A DNA stretch of 64,000 nucleotides, from positions 496,001 through 560,000 of the forward strand of contig NZ_CP016534.2 of assembly GCF_001687565.2 (NCBI RefSeq). The letters are read 5' to 3'. A program made the translations under genes and the position numbers. Origin of the DNA: Planococcus antarcticus DSM 14505. Its GTDB lineage: Bacteria; Bacillota; Bacilli; Bacillales_A; Planococcaceae. Positions 6,630 to 14,730 of this stretch are shown in pieces (position 1 is the first letter of the stretch; every line of letters starts with the position of its first letter). The notes under the pieces are model-generated. The model was not told the origin of the DNA, ran no database searches, and saw only the letters and a program-made list of their open reading frames with translations.

Positions 6630-8996
6630 GTGGAGAGAAAAGTAAAAAAAAGAAGATGGTTGAAATGGCTTTTGGGTGTTCTGGGCGTTCTTGTGGCAGT
6701 GTCGGTAGCAGTGCTTATTTTTGTAAACGTTTACATATCGAAGTCCAAGCCCGTTATTGAAGGAGAAGCGGTAGTAGCCATATTGGACAGCGATGCTACA
6801 GTCATCCGTGATGAGATTGGTGTTCCGCATATTCAGGCGGATACAGATGCTGATCTTTACAGAGCACAGGGATATGTTCAAGCGCAGGATCGCATGTTCC
6901 AAATGGATTTATCGCGCAGACAAGCGAGTGGTCAATTGGGGGAAGTAATCGGAGCAGATGCAGTCGATACCGATAAATTTTTCCGGACCTTTAGTTTACG
7001 AGATGCTGCTGAAAAATCTTGGGAAGGCTACGACGCAGAAGCTAAGCAAGTGCTAGAATGGTATGCAGAAGGCGTCAATGCCTATATAGAAGAGGCAAAA
7101 GAAAACGGTGATTTGAGTTTTGAATTTGCTCTTCTCGGCTACGAACCTACCGAATGGACAGCCGTCGATTCGCTGACAATCGGCAAATTTATGGCTTATG
7201 ATCTTGGGGGTCACTGGAATACGCTCGCTGTTCGTCACTGGGCATTAAACGAATTTTCTGAAGACAAAGCACGCGAGCTATTTATTAACTATCCGGAAAA
7301 TGCACCAGCAATTTTGGCTGCAAATAAACAACAGCAAGTCAAGGTGGCCGACGAATTCGATGCTTCTGTGATTCCGCCCGAATTTAATGGCAGCAACAAC
7401 TGGGTGGTGTCAGGTGATAAAACAGCAAGTGGCAAACCGCTGCTCGCAGATGACCCGCATCTGGGTCTCAGTACGCCATCAATCTGGTACCAGATGCATT
7501 TGGAATCTCCTGAACAAAATGTCAGCGGCGTCATTTTTGCCGGTATTCCAGGAATCATTCTAGGGCACAACGAAGAAATTGCCTGGGGCGTTACCAATGT
7601 GGGACCGGATGTCCAAGACCTTTATATCGAAACACCCAATCCTGAAGATCCCACGCAGTTCCGTTACGAAGGTGAATGGGAGCAGGCAGAAGTAAGAAAA
7701 GAACCAATCAAAGTGAAAGACGAAGAAACAGAAGACTATGAAGTGTTGGTAACACGTCATGGCCCTGTCGTTTCGAATATCTTGTACGACGACGAGGAAG
7801 CGGGAGCGGTCTTTTCCATGCAATGGACAGCCCTTGAGCCGACGCTCGAGTTGCAAGCGGTGCTAAATTTCAATAAAGCGTCAAATTGGGAAGAGTTCGA
7901 ACTGGCGTTAGAAGATTTCCAGGCACCTGCGCAAAATTTTGTCTTTGCATCTACAGATGGAACCATTGCCTACAAAGCAAATGGTCGGATTCCTATCCGT
8001 AAATCTGGAGACGGACAATTGCCGGTTCCGGGAGATTCGGCAGAATATGGCTGGGAAGGATATGTGCCTTTTGAAGAGTTACCGCAAGCGCTCAATCCGG
8101 AAAGTGGCTTTATTGCCACAGCGAATAATGAAGTGATTGATGATTCCTATCCTTACCACATCACCGATTTTTGGGCACAGCCATATCGCTACGAACGGAT
8201 TGCTGAGGTGCTAGAAGCATCAGATGAACTGACGGCACAGGATATGATGGAGCTACAGATGGATCAAAAGAATTTGTATGCAGCTGAATTTTTAAAGAAT
8301 ATGATTTCCGCGGTGCGCAGCAGCACTGATGAATACGATGAAGTACTCACCATTCTTGAACAGTGGGATCAGGTCGACAGTCAAGAGCAGGCTGCGCCTT
8401 TAGTATTCCACACATGGATGAGGCAATTACCGGAGACGCTGCTGGCAGATGAATTTCCGGAAGACGTTTTCGAAATGCTAGCAGGCAAAAATCATATTAC
8501 TGATGAAATGATGCGCAATGCGTTTGCCGGAAATGATGGGGTTTGGATAACAGAATACGGCGGCGCGGAAAAATGGCTCGTGGATTCGCTAGAGGCAGCA
8601 GTAGCTGAAATTGAAGAAGAGCAAGGAATTGACCTTGCTGATTGGAATTGGGGAGAAAATCATCAATTGACTTTCCCGCATCCACTGGCAGGTGCCTCCG
8701 CAATTTTTGCTGAATTTCTTAACCCGGACCCTGTGCCAATGGGTGGCTCCAACGTCACGGTTCAAGCCGCTGCGTCAACGCCTGAAGGCAATGTCGATCA
8801 TGGGGCATCTTGGCGTTTTGTAGCAGATCTCGCGGATTTATCAAGTGCTTACCACATTGTTGGACCTGGCTTGAGTGGACATTTGAAATCGGATTACTTT
8901 CATAATCAAGTGGATGATTGGGCAGAAGGTGATTTCCATGAAACAGAAATTGTGGACGATATAGAAGGATCAACATTAATTTTAAAAGCTGAATAA
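6630..8996 (+). CDS. Penicillin acylase family protein (Ntn hydrolase), membrane-anchored
   Basis: A 788-residue precursor of the penicillin G/AHL acylase family, which hydrolyses N-acyl bonds after self-cleavage into alpha and beta chains. Residues 1-35 hold a basic stretch (RKVKKRR) and one membrane segment (WLLGVLGVLVAVSVAVLIFV), so the enzyme faces outward. The beta chain should begin at the Ser of FNG-SNNWVV near residue 251, where Ser is the nucleophile; downstream features DPHLGLSTPS, ILGHNEEIAWGVTNVGPDVQ and TPEGNVDHGASWR agree with the family. Start GTG 6630 follows a G-rich site (GGGGG). The substrate cannot be told from sequence; beta-lactams, acyl-homoserine lactones or N-acyl amino acids are all possible. 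The high acidic residue content suits a surface enzyme of a salt-tolerant bacterium. Confidence 0.9.
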   Translation: MERKVKKRRWLKWLLGVLGVLVAVSVAVLIFVNVYISKSKPVIEGEAVVAILDSDATVIRDEIGVPHIQADTDADLYRAQGYVQAQDRMFQMDLSRRQASGQLGEVIGADAVDTDKFFRTFSLRDAAEKSWEGYDAEAKQVLEWYAEGVNAYIEEAKENGDLSFEFALLGYEPTEWTAVDSLTIGKFMAYDLGGHWNTLAVRHWALNEFSEDKARELFINYPENAPAILAANKQQQVKVADEFDASVIPPEFNGSNNWVVSGDKTASGKPLLADDPHLGLSTPSIWYQMHLESPEQNVSGVIFAGIPGIILGHNEEIAWGVTNVGPDVQDLYIETPNPEDPTQFRYEGEWEQAEVRKEPIKVKDEETEDYEVLVTRHGPVVSNILYDDEEAGAVFSMQWTALEPTLELQAVLNFNKASNWEEFELALEDFQAPAQNFVFASTDGTIAYKANGRIPIRKSGDGQLPVPGDSAEYGWEGYVPFEELPQALNPESGFIATANNEVIDDSYPYHITDFWAQPYRYERIAEVLEASDELTAQDMMELQMDQKNLYAAEFLKNMISAVRSSTDEYDEVLTILEQWDQVDSQEQAAPLVFHTWMRQLPETLLADEFPEDVFEMLAGKNHITDEMMRNAFAGNDGVWITEYGGAEKWLVDSLEAAVAEIEEEQGIDLADWNWGENHQLTFPHPLAGASAIFAEFLNPDPVPMGGSNVTVQAAASTPEGNVDHGASWRFVADLADLSSAYHIVGPGLSGHLKSDYFHNQVDDWAEGDFHETEIVDDIEGSTLILKAE

Positions 8997-9032
8997 GTTA
9001 TACTGAAAGAAAACAGATGCGAGGCGTTTTGA

Positions 9033-9386
9033 ATGAAAAGGATACTAGCGGTGGGATTTGGCGGAATGATAGGCTCACTTTTACGTGCAAGTATATACGT
9101 GGCGTTTACAGGGGGGATGGGACTTTGGCTTGTTAATATAGCTGGAAGTTTTTTGATCGGAGTTGCTGCCATCCGTTTGGCACGCAAGTCAGTAGAACTG
9201 CGTCTAGTAGTGTCGACAGGCCTGTTGGGATCATTTACGACATTTTCTGCGTTCTCTGCTGACTGGTTTCATTATCTTGAGTCATCTATCTGGTTGGGCT
9301 TGGCTTTTGCTGGAAGTATGATGGTCAGCTGCATTGTGTCAGCTGCAGCAGGATTGTGGGTTGGTCGGAGAGAGGTGCCTTTATGA
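9033..9386 (+). CDS. crcB: Fluoride ion channel CrcB/Fluc, subunit 1
   Basis: A 117-residue, four-helix fluoride exporter of the CrcB (Fluc) family. Visible family marks: GGMIGSLLRASIY at the N-terminus, N-I-A-G-S-F-L-I-G, and GLLGSFTTFSAFS with the conserved T-T-F-S that lines the pore. Fluc channels are antiparallel dimers; gene pairs encode the two orientations. The following gene overlaps it by 4 nt, so the pair is translationally coupled. I see no fluoride riboswitch: only 36 nt separate it from the acylase gene, too short for one. Confidence 0.93.
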   Translation: MKRILAVGFGGMIGSLLRASIYVAFTGGMGLWLVNIAGSFLIGVAAIRLARKSVELRLVVSTGLLGSFTTFSAFSADWFHYLESSIWLGLAFAGSMMVSCIVSAAAGLWVGRREVPL

Positions 9387-9715
9387 TCGGCATAGCGATT
9401 GGCGGATTTTTAGGCGCCATCACACGATACTTATGCTACCTGCTAGTTGAAAGCAAGATGTGGCAGCCGAAAGCTGCAACTTGGCTGGTCAACAGTACCG
9501 GTTCATTCGCTCTGGGCCTGTTTATTGGCAGTGGCAACTTGCCGGTTTTTTGGATTACCGGTTTTCTTGGAGCCTTTACTACATTTTCGACGATGGCTTT
9601 GGACGTCGTTAAAGATCTCGAAGATGGAAAATGGCTACAGGGCTGCGGATATATTCTCTCAACTTTAGCCAGTGGGCTGTTATTATTCAGCCTCGGCTAC
9701 GTCTTGATGCAATAA
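9383..9715 (+). CDS. crcB: Fluoride ion channel CrcB/Fluc, subunit 2
   Basis: A 110-residue partner of the preceding protein, with GGFLGAITRYLCY, N-S-T-G-S-F-A-L-G and GFLGAFTTFSTMALD. The start is ATG 9383 within an ATGA overlap with the stop of the first crcB; GAGAGGTG lies just upstream. A GTG start at 9356 is possible but lacks a ribosome binding site. The two probably form an obligate antiparallel heterodimer exporting fluoride. Confidence 0.93.
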   Translation: MIGIAIGGFLGAITRYLCYLLVESKMWQPKAATWLVNSTGSFALGLFIGSGNLPVFWITGFLGAFTTFSTMALDVVKDLEDGKWLQGCGYILSTLASGLLLFSLGYVLMQ

Positions 9716-9720
9716 TTTCG

Positions 9721-9755
9721 GACTCTTCCTGTGATTGCTATGGGGGAGTTTTTTC
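9721..9755 (+). terminator. Possible weak terminator of the crcB pair
   Basis: ACTCTTCC against GGGGGAGT, imperfect and with a long loop, followed by TTTTTT. Its position right after the stop is the main support. Confidence 0.4.
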
Positions 9756-9757
9756 GT

Positions 9758-9877
9758 GAGCGACGATACAATTTGTCGAGCGGTCACAAATTCGACTGAA
9801 CGACCGTAAATCTTGTTGAACGACTACACATCCGAATGAGCGATCACAAATCCTATCGATCGACTGAAAACTGAAAA
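9758..9877. repeat. Degenerate array with exact 20-bp period, six units
   Basis: Units begin at 9758, 9778, 9798, 9818, 9838 and 9858 with GAGCGACG, GAGCGGTC, GAACGACC, GAACGACT, GAGCGATC and GATCGACT. The consensus is about GARCGAYCRYAAATC followed by five variable bases. The period is conserved exactly although the sequence is not. It lies in the convergent gap between crcB and uspA. No function is known to me. Confidence 0.75.
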
Positions 9878-9881
9878 AATT

Positions 9882-9915
9882 CAGCCGCTTTTCGCAAATT
9901 CACGAAAAGCGGCTG
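9882..9915 (-). terminator. Terminator of sulP-uspA
   Basis: A 13-bp perfect stem (CAGCCGCTTTTCG / CGAAAAGCGGCTG); on the minus strand it is followed by AATTTTTTC. Confidence 0.88.
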
Positions 9916-9920
9916 GGCTA

Positions 9921-10340
9921 TTATTTTACGATGATGACAGGAGCTTGAACGCGTTTAGCCACCTTATGACTGACGCTGCCGAGTACCATTTCCTGTAGCG
10001 CGTTCAACCCGCGGCTACCAATCAGCACGACATCGTAGCCGGTTTCATTGGCGTGCTTGACGATGGTTGGGCCAGGAACGCCATGCAACGTTTTGGTTTC
10101 GAAATCAACACCTGCAAAACGGAAGATTTCTTCAAGCGGTACTAAATGCTTGCGACGTTCTAGGTGAACTTCCTCGCTGCTGTGCCCGTGGAGAATTTCG
10201 GTCCGTGCTTTCTCGTAATCGATAACGTACAGCAACGTGACAAAAGCCTGTGGATTGGCTTTAGCCATTCGGACAGCTTCATGAGCAGCTCGTTTTGAAT
10301 GGTCAGAGCCGTCGGCCGCAACTAAAATTTTCTCATACAT
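9921..10340 (-). CDS. Universal stress protein UspA family
   Basis: A 139-residue cytoplasmic UspA-fold protein. The N-terminal KILVAADGSDHSKRA and the C-terminal G-S-R-G-L-N-x9-G-S-V-S-H-K-V give the ATP-binding G-x2-G-x9-G-S/T pattern, so it is likely a nucleotide-binding member. ATG follows AGGAGGAT. It is the second gene of an operon with sulP (15-nt gap), a common pairing in which a Usp protein accompanies a transporter; its exact role is unknown. Confidence 0.92.
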   Translation of the reverse strand: MYEKILVAADGSDHSKRAAHEAVRMAKANPQAFVTLLYVIDYEKARTEILHGHSSEEVHLERRKHLVPLEEIFRFAGVDFETKTLHGVPGPTIVKHANETGYDVVLIGSRGLNALQEMVLGSVSHKVAKRVQAPVIIVK

Positions 10341-10355
10341 AGAACATCCTCCTAA

Positions 10356-11819
10356 TTATATGCCTTTGTCTGCATTGCTATAGGTCGCTAGCTTATCGAT
10401 AAGCTTATGACTCGAAGCGTTCAAACCGACAATTTCAACAGTCTGTCCCTGTGCTTGTAGTTTATTCATGACTCGGTCGATTGCACCGACGCCTGAGTCG
10501 TCCCAGACGGTTGCATCTGAAAAATCCAGTACAATCTCTTCGGAAGTCTCAACTTTATCGAATGCAGAAACAAAGTCTTGGGAAGAAGCGAAAAACAATT
10601 GTCCGTGTACGGTATATCTATTCGACGGATTGGTTTCCAATCCTTCTTTACGTACTTCTACTTTGGAAATTTTAGCGGCAAACAGCAAAGCACTTAAAAT
10701 AACACCGGCAAATACACCTTTGGATAAGTCATGCGTGTAAACGACAACGACAACAGTCAGCAGCATGACGAGGGCATCTGGTTTCGGTGCAGTCGCCAAA
10801 TATTTGAACGAGCCCCAATCAAACGTACCAATGCAGACCATGACCATGATGCCTGCCAAGACCGGCATTGGGATTTGAACCACCCAATTGCCGAGGACGA
10901 TGATCAGGAACATCAGGAAGACACCGGCCGTAAAAGTAGACAGCCGTCCACGACCGCCGGATTGAACATTGATGCCAGACTGACCGATCATGGCGCAGCC
11001 TGCCATTCCACCAAAAAATCCAGTGATGATGTTGGCGATTCCTTGTCCACGAGCTTCTTGATTTTTATCTGATCCGGTTTCTGTTGCATCATCGATAATC
11101 GATGCAGTCAACAAGGACTCCAGTAGGCCAATGACGGATAAAGCCAGTGCAGTGGGGAAAACAATCTGCAGGGTTTCAAAATTGAACGGCACGCTCGGTA
11201 TAAAGAAGCTCGGCAAGGTTTGCGAAATGGTGCCGAGACTGCCAACATTCTGCATATCGATTCCTCCGTATATGACCACTCCTGTCAACACCAGAATAGC
11301 AATCAAAGGTGCCGGAATGGCGGTGAAAAACCGCGGTAGAATGTAAACAATCGCTAGCGTGACTCCAACAAAAACGTAGGTGAGGGTGTTGACGCCGAAA
11401 ATGAATGGCACCTGTGCCATGAAAATAAGGATAGCGAGTGAATTGACAAAGCCAATCATGACGGCTCGAGGAATGAATTTCATGAAGCGGGCAACTTTTA
11501 ATACTCCAAAGATTAATTGCAGCACACCGGTAAGGATAGTCGCTGCGAGTAAATAATCCAGTCCGTGATCACGGACCAGCAATACCATGGCCAGTGCCAT
11601 GGCACCGGTAGCGGCTGAGATCATAGCAGGCCGCCCACCGACAAAAGAAATGATGACAGCGATGGAAAACGAAGCGTATAAGCCAACCATCGGATCTACT
11701 CCAGCGATGATGGAGAAAGCAATTGCTTCTGGAATAAGCGCGAGAGCCACAACAATTCCGGCAAGAATGTCACCGCGGATATTGCCAAACCATTGCTCTT
11801 TGTAAGATAAGGTATTCAA
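10356..11819 (-). CDS. SulP family anion transporter with STAS domain
   Basis: A 487-residue inner-membrane anion transporter (sulfate, bicarbonate or other substrate; SLC26/SulP). Residues about 15-370 contain the 10-14 helices with the signature [20 protein letters not shown] and later [19 protein letters not shown]. Residues about 395-487 form a STAS domain ([21 protein letters not shown]). I prefer TTG 11819 because GGAAGTGGAG is 5-9 nt upstream; a longer in-frame reading to 11936 has no ribosome binding site and would run through a structured segment and an operator-like palindrome. It is co-transcribed with uspA. Confidence 0.9.
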   Translation of the reverse strand: MNTLSYKEQWFGNIRGDILAGIVVALALIPEAIAFSIIAGVDPMVGLYASFSIAVIISFVGGRPAMISAATGAMALAMVLLVRDHGLDYLLAATILTGVLQLIFGVLKVARFMKFIPRAVMIGFVNSLAILIFMAQVPFIFGVNTLTYVFVGVTLAIVYILPRFFTAIPAPLIAILVLTGVVIYGGIDMQNVGSLGTISQTLPSFFIPSVPFNFETLQIVFPTALALSVIGLLESLLTASIIDDATETGSDKNQEARGQGIANIITGFFGGMAGCAMIGQSGINVQSGGRGRLSTFTAGVFLMFLIIVLGNWVVQIPMPVLAGIMVMVCIGTFDWGSFKYLATAPKPDALVMLLTVVVVVYTHDLSKGVFAGVILSALLFAAKISKVEVRKEGLETNPSNRYTVHGQLFFASSQDFVSAFDKVETSEEIVLDFSDATVWDDSGVGAIDRVMNKLQAQGQTVEIVGLNASSHKLIDKLATYSNADKGI

Positions 11820-11880
11820 AAAAACTCCACTTCCTTCTATATTAATTGAACTATATAAGTTGAACTTAAGAAATAGCATT

Positions 11881-11895
11881 TCAAACGCGCTTTGA
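11881..11895. promoter_or_regulatory. CadC-like half-perfect palindrome upstream of sulP
   Basis: TCAAACGCGCTTTGA is identical to the cadC operator at 12206-12221 (TCAAACGCGCGTTTGA) except for one missing G. It sits 62 nt before the sulP start, in the expected promoter region of the minus strand. Confidence 0.4.
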
Positions 11896-11929
11896 GTAGA
11901 GCAAAGATAATTGCGCCTAAGCCGGCTCA

Positions 11930-12045
11930 TCGCCAAGGCGGGCCCAGGATTACCTGGATTCTCCCCAGCTCATACAGTAAGCCGGGGAGAAAACCTGTCT
12001 CATCGCTCTGTCTAGCCCGTGGCTGCACTTGCGCTAGGCCAGTAC
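11930..12045. other. GC-rich structured non-coding segment between sulP and cadC
   Basis: Within the 470-bp divergent gap this stretch is clearly richer in GC than its surroundings. It can form hairpins CCAGG-atta-CCTGG (11945-11958), CTCCCCAGCT..AGCCGGGGAG (11961-11989, one mismatch) and TAGC..GCTA further on. I do not recognise a known riboswitch. It could be an RNA leader of sulP (minus strand) or the remnant of a repeat. Confidence 0.35.
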
Positions 12046-12205
12046 ATTGGAAAATAGGCCAGCTTCAATTGTTCTGGTAGTTTAGTTGAGATATGGAGCA
12101 AATCGGCTACTCTTTCAAATTCAGCAGATGAGTCGCATCCAATGTTCTTCGTGCAATAACTTTAAAACTGTAGCACCTTTTTTTCAGCTTGTAAATAAGC
12201 TTCAT

Positions 12206-12276
12206 TCAAACGCGCGTTTGACTGTGGTGGGAGGAATAGATATACTGTGGAAAACAGTCAAATGCTAGTTTGAATG
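12206..12276 (+). promoter_or_regulatory. cadC promoter with two CadC operators
   Basis: Promoter TTGACT (12218-12223), 17 nt, TATACT (12241-12246). Operator 1 is the perfect palindrome TCAAACGCGCGTTTGA (12206-12221), overlapping the -35 box. Operator 2, TCAAATGCTAGTTTGA (12258-12273), lies in the early transcribed region. Both fit the known CadC/ArsR-type pattern TCAAA-N6-TTTGA. The layout predicts repression that is lifted by metal. Confidence 0.8.
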
Positions 12277-12290
12277 AAAGAGGTGTCGAC

Positions 12291-12647
12291 ATGAAAGAAT
12301 TATGTGAAGTGACAAAAGTTCATCCAGAAGTAGTCGACCGTGTACAGAAGAGCATGACCAATTTGAGTGAGGTAGCCAGTCTTTTTAAAGCGCTGGCGGA
12401 TGAAACTAGACTGAACATCGCGTATGCCTTAACAATAGAGCAAGAAATGTGCGTCTGTGATATCGCTGCGGTCATTGGATCTTCTACAGCAACGGCTTCT
12501 CATCATTTGCGTTATCTAAGAGAAAGAGCATTAGCGAAGTCGGAGCGTAAAGGAAAGCAAATTTATTATTCGCTGTCTGATGATCATGTACGTCAATTGG
12601 TGACGATTGCTCACGAACACACGAAAGAAGGTGTGGGAATTGATTAA
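12291..12647 (+). CDS. cadC: Cd/Pb/Zn-responsive ArsR-family repressor (CadC-like)
   Basis: A 118-residue winged-helix repressor. The metal site of CadC needs an N-terminal Cys and the ELCVCD-type motif: here Cys5 (MKELCE) and Cys54/Cys56 (EMCVCD). The recognition helix region SSTATASHHLRYLRE follows, then a beta-wing (SERKGKQIYYSL). The start at 12291 has AAAGAGGTG upstream; the longer in-frame reading begins inside operator 2. It overlaps cadA, and the two palindromes in its promoter point to autoregulation. Confidence 0.92.
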   Translation: MKELCEVTKVHPEVVDRVQKSMTNLSEVASLFKALADETRLNIAYALTIEQEMCVCDIAAVIGSSTATASHHLRYLRERALAKSERKGKQIYYSLSDDHVRQLVTIAHEHTKEGVGID

Positions 12648-14709
12648 AACGTATCGTCTTGAAAATTTATCGTGCACTAGTTGCGCAGCTAAATTTGAAA
12701 AAAATATCTTGAATTTGCCTGAAATTAAAAATGTTAAGTTGAATTTTGGTGCTTCTAAGCTGATGATTGACGGAAATGTGACGATTGAAGCGCTTGAAAA
12801 AGCAGGAGCTTTCGATCATATCCGTGTCTATCCTGAAAAACAAAAGATCAAGCACGTTCCTTTCTATCGACGACGCCAGACGATAGAGACCGCTTTTTCA
12901 CTGCTATTGTTGATTGCGGGAATTATCGCATCGTTCCGACTAGACGAAACACATCCTTGGTCGATCGTTTTGTTTGCGAGCTCTATGGCAATAGGCGGTT
13001 ACCACATGTTCTGGAGCGGGCTAAAAAATCTCACTGCTTTCCAGTTTGATATGAAAACATTGATGACCATCGCGATTATTGGTGCCGTCATTATTGGAGA
13101 ATGGCGTGAAGGTGCTGTAGTGGTGTTTCTTTTTGCTATCAGTGAAGCATTGGAATCTTTCTCCATGAACAAAGCGCGCCAGTCTATCCGTAGTTTGATG
13201 GATTTGGCACCAGCACGCGCATTGGTTCAACGCGCTGGTGAATTGGTCGAGCTGGATACAGAAGATATCCGCATAGGAGATATTTTGATCGTCAAACCAG
13301 GACGGAAAATCGCCATGGATGGAACAGTCCTTCGCGGACAATCTGCCGTCAATCAAGCAGCGATTACAGGAGAGTCAATTCCTGCAGTCAAAATGGTAGG
13401 AGACGAAGTTTTTGCGGGTACCATGAATGAAGAAGGGGCACTCGAAGTTACGGTCACAAAACGTGTCGAAGATACCACCATCGCTAAAATTATTCATTTA
13501 GTAGAAGAAGCTCAAGCTGAAAAAGCGCCGACTCAGAAGTTTATCGATCAGTTTGCAAAATACTATACACCGGCAGTCATTATCGTCGCTTTCTTGGTAG
13601 CGTTAGTTCCGGGCTTTCTGACCGGCAACTGGGAACTATGGGTTTATCAAGGCTTAGCGGTGCTCGTCGTGGGATGTCCATGCGCGCTGGTAGTGTCAAC
13701 ACCAGTTGCCATCGTGACAGCCATCGGCAATGCTGCGCGTCAAGGAGTGCTCATCAAAGGCGGTATTCATTTAGAAGAAACCGGACGGATCAATGCCGTC
13801 GCTTTTGACAAAACAGGAACTTTAACAAAAGGATATCCGGAAGTGACGGATATTTTAGCACAGGGAGCAATTGAACGACGAGAGCTGCTGAAGCTTGCGG
13901 CATCAGTAGAAACGATGTCACAGCACCCGTTAGCTAGAGCCATTACAAAACAAGCAGCGAGCACATATCCTTCTGAAAACTTTAACTCAGTTACAGGTAA
14001 AGGTGCGTATGCAACCGTTAATGAAGAAGTCCTTTACGTCGGCAGTTTAAATTGGGCTGAAGAAAAGGGCTTACGTATTCCTGAGAAAGCGCGTAAACTG
14101 CAAGAGAGTGGAAAGTCTGTCACTGCCGTATTTTCAAAAACGGTATTGCTCGGCATTATCGCGATAGCCGATGCCATCCGTACAGAAAGTCCTTCAATTA
14201 TTCAGAAACTGAAAACGATGGGCATCAACCAGATTATCATGCTGACAGGAGACCACCCGGCAACGGCAACAGCTATTGCAGCAGAAATCGGTGTTACAGA
14301 TGTTCGAGCAGGATTAATGCCGGCAGATAAATTAGCAGCGATTAAAGAGCTGCAAAAACAATACGGCCGAGTAGCGATGGTCGGAGATGGCATTAATGAT
14401 GCACCGGCTTTGGCCGCTTCAAGTATCGGGATCGCAATGGGTGGAGCAGGAACGGATGCAGCATTGGAAACGGCGGATATCGCGCTGATGGCTGATGATT
14501 TGGAAAAACTTCCTTATACGATTCGACTCAGCCGAAAAACATTGCGTATAATAAAAGAAAACATCGTCTTTGCATTAGGACTCAAGATCATTGCATTGTT
14601 GTTAATAATTCCGGGTTGGCTAACCTTGTGGATTGCAATCTTTGCAGACATGGGAGCCACGCTGCTTGTTATTTTGAATGCGTTACGTCTTGTAAAAGTT
14701 CAGAAGTAA
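12640..14709 (+). CDS. cadA: Cd/Zn/Pb-exporting P1B-type ATPase
   Basis: A 689-residue membrane ATPase that exports divalent soft metals. In order: one N-terminal HMA domain with CTSCAAKFE (about residue 12-20), six predicted core membrane segments plus two N-terminal ones, the ion-translocating CPC (VGCPCALVVSTP), the phosphorylation site DKTGTLTKG, TGDHP and the hinge GDGINDAP. TTG 12640 is chosen because AAAGAAGG lies 8 nt upstream and family members begin with K-T-Y-R-L-E-N-L-S-C; it overlaps the cadC stop by 8 nt. Co-transcribed with cadC. Confidence 0.93.
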   Translation: MIKTYRLENLSCTSCAAKFEKNILNLPEIKNVKLNFGASKLMIDGNVTIEALEKAGAFDHIRVYPEKQKIKHVPFYRRRQTIETAFSLLLLIAGIIASFRLDETHPWSIVLFASSMAIGGYHMFWSGLKNLTAFQFDMKTLMTIAIIGAVIIGEWREGAVVVFLFAISEALESFSMNKARQSIRSLMDLAPARALVQRAGELVELDTEDIRIGDILIVKPGRKIAMDGTVLRGQSAVNQAAITGESIPAVKMVGDEVFAGTMNEEGALEVTVTKRVEDTTIAKIIHLVEEAQAEKAPTQKFIDQFAKYYTPAVIIVAFLVALVPGFLTGNWELWVYQGLAVLVVGCPCALVVSTPVAIVTAIGNAARQGVLIKGGIHLEETGRINAVAFDKTGTLTKGYPEVTDILAQGAIERRELLKLAASVETMSQHPLARAITKQAASTYPSENFNSVTGKGAYATVNEEVLYVGSLNWAEEKGLRIPEKARKLQESGKSVTAVFSKTVLLGIIAIADAIRTESPSIIQKLKTMGINQIIMLTGDHPATATAIAAEIGVTDVRAGLMPADKLAAIKELQKQYGRVAMVGDGINDAPALAASSIGIAMGGAGTDAALETADIALMADDLEKLPYTIRLSRKTLRIIKENIVFALGLKIIALLLIIPGWLTLWIAIFADMGATLLVILNALRLVKVQK

Positions 14710-14730
14710 GGTATGTTTGGAGGTTTTGTA

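Noticed and set aside
6541-6645. A 34-codon frame with an excellent GGAGGT site, overlapping the start of the acylase gene
   Set aside because: It begins directly after the murB terminator with no room for a promoter, and its product (rich in R and K, no pattern) is unconvincing. Kept only as a possible leader peptide if read-through occurs.
8997-9032. Fluoride (crcB) riboswitch before crcB
   Set aside because: The gap to the acylase gene is 36 nt, shorter than the riboswitch with its expression platform.
11820-11936. N-terminal extension of SulP
   Set aside because: The added 39 residues lack membrane or SulP features, have no ribosome binding site and would be encoded through an operator-like palindrome.
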